Source of the DNA: Gilliamella sp. WF3-4 | GTDB taxonomy: Bacteria > Pseudomonadota > Gammaproteobacteria > Enterobacterales > Orbaceae | DNA length: 64,000 nt | Reading direction: 5' to 3' | NCBI RefSeq assembly: GCF_001690275.1 | Contig: NZ_LZGW01000017.1 | Coordinates: 124,001-188,000, forward strand | Shown here: one piece after another, positions 55,642-64,000 of the stretch | Numbering within the stretch: position 1 is the first letter of the stretch | How the letters are laid out: each line of letters begins with the position of its first letter | Program-made: the position numbers and the translations under genes | The notes under the pieces: model-generated | Databases searched by the model: none | Told to the model about the DNA's origin: nothing | The model's input: only the letters and a program-made list of their open reading frames with translations

Positions 55642-57762
55642 TTATTGATGCTTCACAATAAAACAGCAGTGGATTTGCTTGTTACGTTTAAAATCAAGCG
55701 AAAGCGTTTTATTGGTAATTTCTTGATAGGTAAGTCCTAGATTTTGCATACCACTGCTATCCATCTTAAAACCACGTTTATTATTCGAAAAGAGGATAGT
55801 GCCATTAGGTTTTAGCAAGCGTTTTAGATCCGCCATTAATTTTAGGTGATCTCGTTGCACATCAAAGGTATTATTCATACGTTTGGAATTCGAAAATGTT
55901 GGCGGATCGATAAAAATTAAGTCGAATTGTTCATCGGATTGAGATAAATAAAGCAAACAGTCAGCCTGAATTAATCGGTGCTTTTTACCTGTTAAACCAT
56001 TTTGTTTTAAATTACGATCTGCCCATTCTAAATAGGTGCGTGACATATCAACGGTAGTGGTTGATTTAGCACCACCAAGTCCTGCATAAACAGTTGCACT
56101 CCCTGTGTAAGCAAATAGATTTAAAAAGTCCTTGCTAGCACTCATTTCACCAATCATTTTGCGTGCTAAGCGATGATCTAAAAACAGTCCTGTATCTAAA
56201 TAATCGGTAATATTGACCCAAAATTGGGTTTTTTGGCGATTAATGGCGTATTCATGGACTAAAAAATAATCCTGCTTTTGCCCTAATTTTTGGTATTGTT
56301 GTTTACCTTTTTGTTTTTCTCGGGTTTTTAATACTAGTTGATCGGCAGTCAGATTAAGCTCTGACATGGTGGCATTGATAATATCAAATAGCCGTTGCCG
56401 TGTTTTTTGTGGATCAATATTTTTAGGGGCGGCGTATTCTTGTATAACTATTTTATCTTTATAGCGATCAATAGCAACATTATATTCGGGTAAATCTGCA
56501 TCATAAAGTCGATAACATTCAAGTTGTTCTTGAGCAGCCCATTTTTCCAGTTTTTGTTTATTTTTGCGTAACCGATTTGCAAAGTCGGCAGCCGGCACCG
56601 TTGGGTTCGTGATAGGTTGTTGAGCATCACGCTTAGCAATGGCATAATTTTTTTGTATACAGTCGAGAGGGCCATTTTTGGCTTTAAATTGTCTATCTGC
56701 TCGCATTTGTAAACAATCTAATAGTTGCGGTGCACCACTAAATAGTGATAATCGCCAACCACCAAAGTGTTGTTTAATTTGTCGACCGAGAGCAGTATGT
56801 AAAGCAATAAGTGCGGGCTCGCTTTCTAGCCGCTCGCCATAAGGTGGATTACTGATAATCATACCTGTTGTTTGCATTGGTAATGGATTAGTAAGTTGTG
56901 TTACATCTTGTAAAGCAAAGGTAATTAAATCGCCCACACCGGCTTGGATTGCATTTTGTTTGGCTCGCTCAAGTACGGTAGGATTATTATCGTAACCAAT
57001 AAAAGGAATATTGGGTTTACAGGCATTATGTTTTGCTGAAAATAATAACTCATTCCATAGCGTTGGATTAAATCCTTTCCATGCAAAAAATCCCCATTGT
57101 TTGCGTTGTAATCCTGGTGGGATTTTTGACGCCATCATAGCGGCTTCAATCAGTAGCGTGCCTGAGCCACACATGGGGTCAAGCAACGGTTCATCACTCA
57201 GCCAACCTGAACGCATAATAATGGCGGCAGCAAGGGTTTCTTTTAATGGTGCTTGCCCTGTCTGCTGACGATAACCACGTTCATGTAAGCTATTGCCACT
57301 TAAATCTAAAGATAAGGTGACTCGGTTTTTATTTAAATACGCATGAAGTCGAATATCTGGATCTTGTTTAGCAACATTGGGGCGTTCGTTAGTATGGCGT
57401 AAAAAGTGATCAACAATGGCATCTTTGATCTTAAGTGCGCCATATTGACTATTGCGAATAAATTCGTTAACACCAACAAAGTTGATCACAAAAGCGTTAT
57501 CGACCGCAAAAATATCTGTCCATTTAATATTAAATACACAAGAATAGAGATCTAAATCACTATAAATATCAAATTCAGCTATTGGCAACAAAATGCGTGA
57601 GGCTAAACGAGACCATAATAATGATTGATATAATGTTTTTTCATCAGCATCAAAATAAACTCCACCTTGGGTAATTTTACAGTTGGGTGAGCCTATTTGT
57701 TCTAACTCTTTTTTTAATAACTCTTCAAGCCCACGAGATGTGCTGGCAAATAGCGTTTTCAT
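55642..57762 (-). CDS. rlmL: 23S rRNA guanine methyltransferase RlmKL (G2069-N7 / G2445-N2)
   Basis: Bifunctional enzyme of 706 residues (E. coli 702). A THUMP domain lies at about 45-155. The N-terminal RlmL methylase domain has [14 protein letters not shown] and [10 protein letters not shown] (N-P-P-Y for N2-guanine). The C-terminal RlmK domain has [20 protein letters not shown] and [17 protein letters not shown]. It modifies G2445 and G2069 of 23S rRNA. It is a single gene with an ATG at 57762, and the 259-base gap beyond it toward mtlR is AT-rich and empty. Confidence 0.96.
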   Translation of the reverse strand: MKTLFASTSRGLEELLKKELEQIGSPNCKITQGGVYFDADEKTLYQSLLWSRLASRILLPIAEFDIYSDLDLYSCVFNIKWTDIFAVDNAFVINFVGVNEFIRNSQYGALKIKDAIVDHFLRHTNERPNVAKQDPDIRLHAYLNKNRVTLSLDLSGNSLHERGYRQQTGQAPLKETLAAAIIMRSGWLSDEPLLDPMCGSGTLLIEAAMMASKIPPGLQRKQWGFFAWKGFNPTLWNELLFSAKHNACKPNIPFIGYDNNPTVLERAKQNAIQAGVGDLITFALQDVTQLTNPLPMQTTGMIISNPPYGERLESEPALIALHTALGRQIKQHFGGWRLSLFSGAPQLLDCLQMRADRQFKAKNGPLDCIQKNYAIAKRDAQQPITNPTVPAADFANRLRKNKQKLEKWAAQEQLECYRLYDADLPEYNVAIDRYKDKIVIQEYAAPKNIDPQKTRQRLFDIINATMSELNLTADQLVLKTREKQKGKQQYQKLGQKQDYFLVHEYAINRQKTQFWVNITDYLDTGLFLDHRLARKMIGEMSASKDFLNLFAYTGSATVYAGLGGAKSTTTVDMSRTYLEWADRNLKQNGLTGKKHRLIQADCLLYLSQSDEQFDLIFIDPPTFSNSKRMNNTFDVQRDHLKLMADLKRLLKPNGTILFSNNKRGFKMDSSGMQNLGLTYQEITNKTLSLDFKRNKQIHCCFIVKHQ

Positions 57763-58021
57763 GTATAATCCACTTTACAATAAAATTGCAGGCATTATAC
57801 CGACTAATTGCAATAGTGGGAAATAAAGGCAACGCTTATATCTATTTTTGTTAATCAAAATTTATTAGCTTTTGACAAAAGCGTTTAAACAAAAGGGTAA
57901 GTTATATATTTTGATTATGATTTTTTGTAAAATTAAATACAAATTCGTTTTCATTGTCATAATAATTTTTATATAAAAATGTTATAAATTAAATAAAAAT
58001 CTTAATATCAATTAACGATTG

Positions 58022-58573
58022 TTATGGAAAGTAATCTAATTTTTGTTTATTACTGATGCGTAAAGTGAGATCGGTAATTGCGATGATTAATGCAGAGCGG
58101 ATCATTTGTTGATAACGATTTTGATACATAGATGACTTTAAACCATCTACAATTCCTGCCGCTTTTTCATGCTCTTGCTTGTGATCCCAATTAGGCGGTA
58201 AAACCATGTCATGCAATAAGCTAATCGGTCCTAAAATTTCATCATCAAGATAAGTATATTTTTTTTCATCGTTATCTAATTCATCTAAAATGGCCATGAG
58301 TAGCTCAATATCTTCAAACTCTTCGCGTGTAATAATACCTAGCACATATAACAGTTTTAAACAAACAGAGGTATCATTCAACGGTCCATTTTTACCCATT
58401 AACGAGGGGATAACAAATTTTATTGCGTGCGGTTCTTTACGAAAGGCTTTTTGGATTAAATGGTTAACGCTATCACTAATCAGATTAATTGCAACAGCCA
58501 ACAAGCTGTGAATATCAGCCTGTTGGTTGAGTTTTTCTAAAATAGTATCTTCTTGTAATATCGTTCCTGACAT
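58022..58573 (-). CDS. mtlR: Mannitol operon repressor MtlR
   Basis: All-helical regulator of about 183 residues from the ATG at 58573. A TTG four codons earlier, overlapping mtlD, is a less likely start. Characteristic text: FRKEPHAIKFVIPSLMGKNG, LKLLYVLGIITREEFEDIEL and DDEILGPISLLHD, matching E. coli MtlR. MtlR has no DNA-binding domain of its own and is thought to act with another partner. It follows mtlD closely and is the third gene of mtlADR, as in E. coli. Confidence 0.9.
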   Translation of the reverse strand: MSGTILQEDTILEKLNQQADIHSLLAVAINLISDSVNHLIQKAFRKEPHAIKFVIPSLMGKNGPLNDTSVCLKLLYVLGIITREEFEDIELLMAILDELDNDEKKYTYLDDEILGPISLLHDMVLPPNWDHKQEHEKAAGIVDGLKSSMYQNRYQQMIRSALIIAITDLTLRISNKQKLDYFP

Positions 58574-58577
58574 TTTT

Positions 58578-59741
58578 TTATACAAATTGACGATTTTGCA
58601 TTGCAGTATAAAGTTCTTCTACCTTTTGAACAATAATATTGTTGTTTTCAATACCTGAAATTTCAGTAAATGCGGCTTTTACCCCTTTATTAGCAATAAG
58701 ATCTGCAAGTTCAACGGCTTGTTCATCGTCATCATTACGATAGTTCAGCGCAGCGGCAATACCAATCAATAAATTAGTATTTTGTACTTGATACTCAAAA
58801 GTGCCAAGTAATGGTTTAATTAAACGATCATTAACGCCCAATTTTCTTATTGGTTGACGGCCCACACGTGCTGTATCATCTTGTAAATAAGGATTTTCAA
58901 AACGAGATAAGATTTTTTCGATATAGGCTATATGTTTTTGATCATCGAAATTATAACGTTTGATAAGAACTAGACCGCTTTCTTCCATTGCACCCCGTAC
59001 GATTAAACGAATGCGTTCATCTAAAATAGCATCTCGAATCGTTGCAATATTATGATAAAACCCTAAATAAGCCGTAATGGCATGGCCTGTATTTAAAGTA
59101 AATAACTTGCGCTCAATAAATGCCATTAAATTATCTACTGGCTCCATGCCTTTTATGTGTGGAATTTTGCCAATAAACTGTGTTTCATCGACGATCCATT
59201 CCGAAAATGTTTCAACCGTTACTTCTAAAATGTCGCCTGTTTTTGATGTGGCTGGTGGGACAATGCGATCTACCGCTGAATCCACAAAACCTATATGGGT
59301 ATTTACCCATTCATGCAACTCTACTGGTAATGTTTTAAAAATTTCTTGTTTAAAATGATGGGTACCTTTCACCATATTTTCGCAAGCAATAATGTTTAGC
59401 GGTTTAGCATTACCTTGCTTATGGCGAGCAATAATGCCTTGTGCAACGATGGTGGCAATGCGTGCTAGAATTTGCGGTCCTACGGCTGTTGTTAGTAAGT
59501 CAACTTTTGCTATATGGTCGATAACTTCACTTGATGTGCTATTAATTGCGTCAACATTTTTAACTATTTCGGTTGTCGATTGCTCGCCAACAACATTAAC
59601 TGGATACTCATGACGTTTAGCGATATCATCAATAATTTGTTGATTGACATCGGCAAACGTAACATGCACACCAGCATCTGACAATAATTTACCAATAAAA
59701 CCGCGTCCAATGTTACCTGCGCCAAAATGTAATGCTTGCAT
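58578..59741 (-). CDS. mtlD: Mannitol-1-phosphate 5-dehydrogenase
   Basis: It oxidises mannitol-1-phosphate to fructose-6-phosphate with NAD. It has 387 residues (E. coli 382). The N-terminal NAD loop is [31 protein letters not shown] and [19 protein letters not shown] with the catalytic Lys/His region [12 protein letters not shown] follow. It lies 78 bases downstream of mtlA in the same operon. Confidence 0.97.
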   Translation of the reverse strand: MQALHFGAGNIGRGFIGKLLSDAGVHVTFADVNQQIIDDIAKRHEYPVNVVGEQSTTEIVKNVDAINSTSSEVIDHIAKVDLLTTAVGPQILARIATIVAQGIIARHKQGNAKPLNIIACENMVKGTHHFKQEIFKTLPVELHEWVNTHIGFVDSAVDRIVPPATSKTGDILEVTVETFSEWIVDETQFIGKIPHIKGMEPVDNLMAFIERKLFTLNTGHAITAYLGFYHNIATIRDAILDERIRLIVRGAMEESGLVLIKRYNFDDQKHIAYIEKILSRFENPYLQDDTARVGRQPIRKLGVNDRLIKPLLGTFEYQVQNTNLLIGIAAALNYRNDDDEQAVELADLIANKGVKAAFTEISGIENNNIIVQKVEELYTAMQNRQFV

Positions 59742-59819
59742 AATAATTAACCTTTATTTGAGTTTAAATTTAAAAAGAGAAAATTAAATCCCATATTTTC
59801 GGGATTTAATCAATATTGT

Positions 59820-61700
59820 TTAGCTTAATATTGCTAAAACTTCTTCAACGTTATTTGTTGTCGCTAGTTTGGCAATAATTGTTTCATCATCTAATGCATT
59901 AGTCAGTTTTGCTATTACATCAAGGTGTTCATTATTGCGAGCAGCAATACCGATCACGATTTTTGCTTTATCGTCTTCTTCGTGACCAAATTGCACACCT
60001 GAAGGGTATTGGCAAAATACAATTCCTGTTGTAATGACATCATCTTTTGCTTCAATCGTACCATGAGGAACAGCAATTGATTCACCAAGGTAAGTTGATG
60101 TAAGTTGTTCACGTTCAATCATGGCTTCTATGTAGTCCGGTTTCACATAACCATTATCGACTAACTGTTGACCTGCAAAACGAATCGCTTCTTCTTTATT
60201 TTTAGCGGTCAACCCTAAAAAGATATTTTTTTCTGATAATTTAAAGAGCGGGGTATTATCTGTGGATGTATTGTTTACAAGTATTGCTTTTTCTTCTGCT
60301 ATGCTAGAATTTTGCGAGCTTAAAAGATCAACTACGAGCTGGCTATATAGTTGGCTATCTAAAAAGTTAGTTAATGAAATATGATGTGCGTTTGGCGCAT
60401 GTTGTTTGGCTCGATCAGTTAAGTCTTTATGCGTAATAACGATATCAACATCGTTTGGAAGATTATTAATCGCTAAATTAGTGACAAAAATATCCAAATT
60501 GGCATCTTGAACTTTTTTGCGTAATACTCCTGCACCCATAGCACTTGAGCCCATTCCTGCATCACAAGCCACAATGATTTTTTTCACTTTCGCAAGGTCA
60601 AGTGTGCCGTTCATCATGCCTTTTGCTTCGCTTTTCATTGCAGAGATATTGGATTTTGCATCTTCAAAGCTTTTGTCTGCTTCTTTGGTTGTCTTTAATA
60701 AAATAGCTGAAGTGATAAACGTAACCATTGTTGCCGCAATGACAGAAAAAATGACACCAAGCATTGATGATTTCGGCGTTACGGCAAGAACGGCAATGAT
60801 TGAACCTGGTGATGCTGGTGAGCTTAACCCTGCACCAAATAGTGTTAAAGTAAATACGCCTGTCATTCCACCTAAAATCACTGCAATAATAAGGCGAGGA
60901 TTCATTAATACATATGGAAAGTAAATCTCGTGGATCCCACCAAAAAAGTGAATTATTGCTGCACCACTGGCTGAACTTTTGGCTGAGCCTTTACCAAAAA
61001 ACATATAGGCTAATAATAACCCTAATCCAGGACCAGGGTTTGCTTCAATTAAAAAGAAAATCGATTGAGAATATTCAGCCGCTTGTTGAATACCTAACGG
61101 TGAGAATATGCCGTGATTAATTGCGTTATTTAAGAAAAGAATCTTAGCGGGTTCAATAATGATAGAGGTTAAAGGCAATAAATTGTGTTCAACCAAAAAA
61201 TTAACAGCAATAGTTAATTTACTTGATGCTACAACGACAGAAGGGCCAATTGCAAAAAATGAAAGTAATGCTAAAAGCATACCAATAATACCAGCAGAAA
61301 AGTTATTCACTAACATTTCAAAGCCACTTTTGATTTTGCCATCGACAACTTTATCAAATTGTTTAATTACCCAACCACCTAAAGGACCAACTATCATTGC
61401 CCCTAAAAACATCGGAATATCTGAGCCCACAATGACCCCCATTGTTGTGATTGCACCAACAACTGCGCCACGTTCTCCGTGAATTAATTTACCCCCAGTA
61501 TAACCAATCAAAAGTGGTAATAAATAAGTAATCATAGGGCTAACTAGCTTGGCAATAGTTTCGCTTGGATACCAGCCTGTTGGAATAAATATAGCAGTAA
61601 TAAATCCCCAAGCAATAAACGCACCGATATTTGGCATTACCATATTACTTAAGAAACGCCCAAAGTTTTGAACTTTCAATTTGATATTTGAGGTTGTCAT
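59820..61700 (-). CDS. mtlA: PTS mannitol-specific EIICBA
   Basis: It takes up and phosphorylates mannitol. It has 626 residues (E. coli 637). The IIC membrane domain (about 1-335) includes NNAINHGIFSPLG and IHFFGGIHEIYFPYVLMNPR. IIB has the phosphocysteine in IIVACDAGMGSSAMGAG. IIA has the phosphohistidine in SIAVPHGTIEAKD near residue 555. All three domains are present in one chain. It is first gene of mtlADR. Two CRP sites lie upstream, as expected for catabolite control. Confidence 0.97.
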   Translation of the reverse strand: MTTSNIKLKVQNFGRFLSNMVMPNIGAFIAWGFITAIFIPTGWYPSETIAKLVSPMITYLLPLLIGYTGGKLIHGERGAVVGAITTMGVIVGSDIPMFLGAMIVGPLGGWVIKQFDKVVDGKIKSGFEMLVNNFSAGIIGMLLALLSFFAIGPSVVVASSKLTIAVNFLVEHNLLPLTSIIIEPAKILFLNNAINHGIFSPLGIQQAAEYSQSIFFLIEANPGPGLGLLLAYMFFGKGSAKSSASGAAIIHFFGGIHEIYFPYVLMNPRLIIAVILGGMTGVFTLTLFGAGLSSPASPGSIIAVLAVTPKSSMLGVIFSVIAATMVTFITSAILLKTTKEADKSFEDAKSNISAMKSEAKGMMNGTLDLAKVKKIIVACDAGMGSSAMGAGVLRKKVQDANLDIFVTNLAINNLPNDVDIVITHKDLTDRAKQHAPNAHHISLTNFLDSQLYSQLVVDLLSSQNSSIAEEKAILVNNTSTDNTPLFKLSEKNIFLGLTAKNKEEAIRFAGQQLVDNGYVKPDYIEAMIEREQLTSTYLGESIAVPHGTIEAKDDVITTGIVFCQYPSGVQFGHEEDDKAKIVIGIAARNNEHLDVIAKLTNALDDETIIAKLATTNNVEEVLAILS

Positions 61701-61791
61701 AATATAAATCTTTCCTTCTTGATTGATATAACTATTATGTGATTATTGTAGAAGGATTTAGTTATTTAATTCATCAAAAATAATCGATAAA

Positions 61792-61851
61792 TGTGATGCA
61801 TATCACGTAGTTAAACCTAGGTATTTTTTATTTTTTGTGATTTAAATCACA
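61792..61851 (-). promoter_or_regulatory. Two CRP binding sites upstream of mtlA
   Basis: TGTGATGCATATCACG (61792-61807) and TGTGATTTAAATCACA (61836-61851). The second is a perfect match to TGTGA-N6-TCACA, the first differs at one base. Centre-to-centre spacing is 44 bases, about four helix turns. They lie 92 and 136 bases from the mtlA start. E. coli mtlA also has several CRP sites. Confidence 0.85.
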
Positions 61852-62340
61852 CTTTTTCTGTTATTAGTAAAATCGGTTATTAAATAAAATGGCTAATTGC
61901 GAATAGCGCGTGTTTAGAACATTCGAGTTGTTATACATTATTTTTTATCATCAAATAGGATAGAAGATAAGAAGTGTTTGTGTATTAAGATCATTTTATG
62001 ATTGGCATTAATATCACAAAAAGTTCGTTGAAATTAACTAATAAAACGGTCTCTTGCCACTTTAGGCTTATTACAGTGTGATATTAGATTGCGTTATTCA
62101 AATTATAATTATTATGTGGTTGGATGCATGATTATTTATTGTACAGCAGGAGGTGGGAATGACATATGACCAAACGTTTCTTGCCCTATTAATTATATAT
62201 AAAAAATGTTGGCTGAACTTGTTCAATTCAAACCAACATTAATGTCAGAGCTTAGTAAAGATTAGAACTTTACTTTATTATCGCATTGATTACTAATAAC
62301 TAATAAGAAAAAAAGTCGCAATACTACAAAATTTATAGTA
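61852..62340. other. Rest of the mtlA upstream gap, with micro-ORF and hairpin
   Basis: A plus-strand 27-codon frame starts at 62159 (MTYDQTFLALLIIYKK...) with an excellent AGGAGGTGGGA before it and stops at 62242. AATGTTGG (62205-62212) and CCAACATT (62233-62240) pair across its end. It could be a small protein or a transcript end, and I cannot choose. The remainder is AT-rich with no gene. Confidence 0.35.
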
Positions 62341-62344
62341 GATA

Positions 62345-62377
62345 TTGCTATTTCTTTTTCAAAAAAAGTTATAGCAA
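62345..62377 (-). terminator. Terminator of the phosphoethanolamine-transferase-like gene
   Basis: TTGCTAT (62345-62351) pairs with ATAGCAA (62371-62377), and inner CTTTTT/AAAAAG strengthens the stem. It starts a few bases after the stop codon of the 62381 gene. Confidence 0.6.
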
Positions 62378-62380
62378 CAA

Positions 62381-63982
62381 TCAATCATCATTAGAAATTT
62401 TTAAAAAAGGCATAACGCTGCCATTAGGCATAAAAACACGATCATTATTTTTTTCTTTATTCAAAATAGTTTGATCAACATCATATCCCAAAAGATTAGA
62501 TAAAATATATTTATTCATCAATCCACTTAAATAACCGGTTGGACTTCGAAATGACTCTATAAATTGACAGTTATAGCGATCATTTGTTGATATAAACATA
62601 AATGGAATTAAAAATTGGTCAATGTGATTACCAATTCCATGCCCTACATTAACAATCTCGCCATGATCCGAGGTATAAATTAAGGTATAATTATGGCTGT
62701 ATTTGTTAATAACATCGTACAACGCTTTCACTGTACGATCCGTGTGATGGATGGTCAGATCATATTTTTCAGCATCAGGTAAAGCTTGCTTATCAATTTC
62801 ATCATAATTTTCATAAGGTTGATGGCTGCCTTGTAAATGTACGAAAATGAATTTTTTCGGTGAATTATCTTTTTGAAGCGTATCCTCTAATAACCGACTT
62901 AAATAAACATCAAGCGTATTTTTACCAAAAGCGACAACATCACTCTTACGTGCAATAAAACCATATTTAGTTTCAAATGAACTTTTAATCTCCTGACCAG
63001 GTGAGGCTAGCCAATAGGTTTTGTAATGATTGAATTTAGCCATTTCAATAATTGACTTATTATTAAATAAATTATCATCGCTTTCTGGAACATTAAATGA
63101 AAGAGTTAATGGTAAAGAATCCTTTGTAAAAGCGGCTGCTGAGTGGCTATTTTGAATAATACAAGCACCATTTTGGCTAAAAATATTGGTCATAAAAGGC
63201 GTTGTTTGTTTATGGTAGCCATAGGTGCTGTATCGAGTTACTAATGAGGCTTCCCCCATGATTAATACCACTAAGTCGTTATCGGTTTTATTTGGCGGTA
63301 AAAGAATCGCTTCGTTAAATTTTTCAATCTCATTTGTACTAGAATAGATGTTTGTTGATGCAAAACTAGCTAAAAGGTAGGATAAATTGCCTACAGCAGC
63401 GGGATATGTAACACGAAATAATGTTGCACTATTTTTATAGTAACCTCGTTTAAAGTCACGAGTGAAAGATGCGTTTTTTGCTATAATCAATGTTATCATA
63501 GAAAAACTAATTATATAATAAAATAAAGGAATAATCGGTTTAAATTTAACAGTAATTATTTTTCTAAAAATAAATAAAATAAGGGCAGTTGCAATAAATG
63601 CGGGAACTATTATGACTAAAACTTGTTTAGACATTGATAATGCTTCATTAGCATTACTTTCGACAATAGAATCAAGTATACCTACTGATATTATTTCTCC
63701 ATAATAAATGAAATAACTAATTTCGGATAAAAACAGGAATAGAAATAGTGTGCTAATCCCAACAATAAAATAATGGCGATTATAAACACCTATGTGCACA
63801 AGTACAATAAAACATAATGTTGTTATCCAGTCTATATAAAATAGTAGATTTTTAAAAACAGATTTATTAAACAGAATATCGGATTTTGTTATAACGATAT
63901 AAGCCCAAATAGCACTAAGAGCGGTGTAAACTAGCAATAAAATTAGCCGTTGATTATTTTTTATAATTTTACATGTTTTCAT
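62381..63982 (-). CDS. Phosphoethanolamine-transferase-like membrane protein (sulfatase fold)
   Basis: It has 533 residues: five N-terminal membrane helices (to about residue 215) and a periplasmic alkaline-phosphatase-type domain. Zinc-site parts seen: VVLIMGEASLVTRYSTYGYH (Glu), a candidate Thr nucleophile in AAFTKDSLPLTLSF, TSDHGEIVNVGHG (Asp-His) and GNHIDQFLIPFMF. FVHLQGSHQPYENY matches the EptA/CptA family. Such enzymes add phosphoethanolamine to lipid A, core sugars or glucans. The acceptor cannot be told from sequence. Modifying lipid A would give cationic peptide resistance. It has an intact start (ATG at 63982) near the window end. Confidence 0.85.
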   Translation of the reverse strand: MKTCKIIKNNQRLILLLVYTALSAIWAYIVITKSDILFNKSVFKNLLFYIDWITTLCFIVLVHIGVYNRHYFIVGISTLFLFLFLSEISYFIYYGEIISVGILDSIVESNANEALSMSKQVLVIIVPAFIATALILFIFRKIITVKFKPIIPLFYYIISFSMITLIIAKNASFTRDFKRGYYKNSATLFRVTYPAAVGNLSYLLASFASTNIYSSTNEIEKFNEAILLPPNKTDNDLVVLIMGEASLVTRYSTYGYHKQTTPFMTNIFSQNGACIIQNSHSAAAFTKDSLPLTLSFNVPESDDNLFNNKSIIEMAKFNHYKTYWLASPGQEIKSSFETKYGFIARKSDVVAFGKNTLDVYLSRLLEDTLQKDNSPKKFIFVHLQGSHQPYENYDEIDKQALPDAEKYDLTIHHTDRTVKALYDVINKYSHNYTLIYTSDHGEIVNVGHGIGNHIDQFLIPFMFISTNDRYNCQFIESFRSPTGYLSGLMNKYILSNLLGYDVDQTILNKEKNNDRVFMPNGSVMPFLKISNDD

Positions 63983-64000
63983 AATTATTTCTTATTCCTT

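Noticed and set aside
60517-60924. 135-codon plus-strand frame inside mtlA
   Set aside because: It is antisense to the well-supported IIC/IIB coding region, and its composition reflects that gene.
63220-63290. Missing nucleophile in the phosphoethanolamine-transferase-like protein (GEAS where relatives have GET or GES)
   Set aside because: The Glu is the metal ligand; the Thr nucleophile of the family lies about 40 residues on, and a suitable Thr (AAFTKDSLP) is present.

Overview
The window is AT-rich gammaproteobacterial chromosome. Gene content and order are enterobacterial in style: thrABC, the rpsU-dnaG-rpoD operon, a dam-rpe-gph-trpS cluster, pitA-uspA and mtlADR. Proteins closely resemble E. 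coli homologues, but base composition is low-GC and there are several decayed genes. This fits a host-associated relative of the Enterobacterales, such as an Orbaceae member (Gilliamella-like). That assignment is inference from memory of such genomes, not from a search.

Layout. 1-4924: thr operon on the minus strand (thrC cut by the window edge, thrB, thrA), preceded by a leader peptide and an attenuator that can be read directly from the sequence. 4996-9481: a small unknown protein, ydfG, uspA, pitA and yfeH. 9550-13612: rpoD, dnaG and rpsU. 13799-16562: hemB, a decayed IS256-type transposase, a GNAT acetyltransferase and yceF. 16617-26101: a ten-gene minus-strand iron uptake locus of the P19/FTR1 (FetMP-type) class. 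It has two ATPases, three FtsX-like permeases, DUF4418 and DUF2318 membrane proteins, P19, an FTR1 permease and an exported nitroreductase-like protein at the head, with a candidate Fur box upstream.

26347-38366: a sulfatase-fold membrane transferase, a frameshifted LysE-type exporter, kdsD, then aroK-damX-dam-rpe-gph-trpS (aroB is not in its usual place), trkA, and thiamine salvage genes thiMED behind a TPP riboswitch with a readable switch. 38120-40115: a tandem segmental duplication carrying an STY0301-type secreted protein and the 3' end of thiD. 40149-45119: a metallochaperone, a lipoprotein, the rtcB2-prfH ribosome rescue/repair pair and an AI-2E-family membrane protein.

45716-52833: TonB receptor, YddA-type ABC protein and PqqL-type M16 protease, behind a strong Fur box. 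This looks like a protein-iron import and processing module. 53653-63982: a large exported surface-type protein, rlmKL, the mannitol PTS operon mtlADR with two CRP sites, and a phosphoethanolamine-transferase-like protein.

Main themes are two independent iron acquisition systems, amino-acid and vitamin control by RNA leaders, and ribosome repair. I saw no tRNA, rRNA, CRISPR array or intact mobile element.
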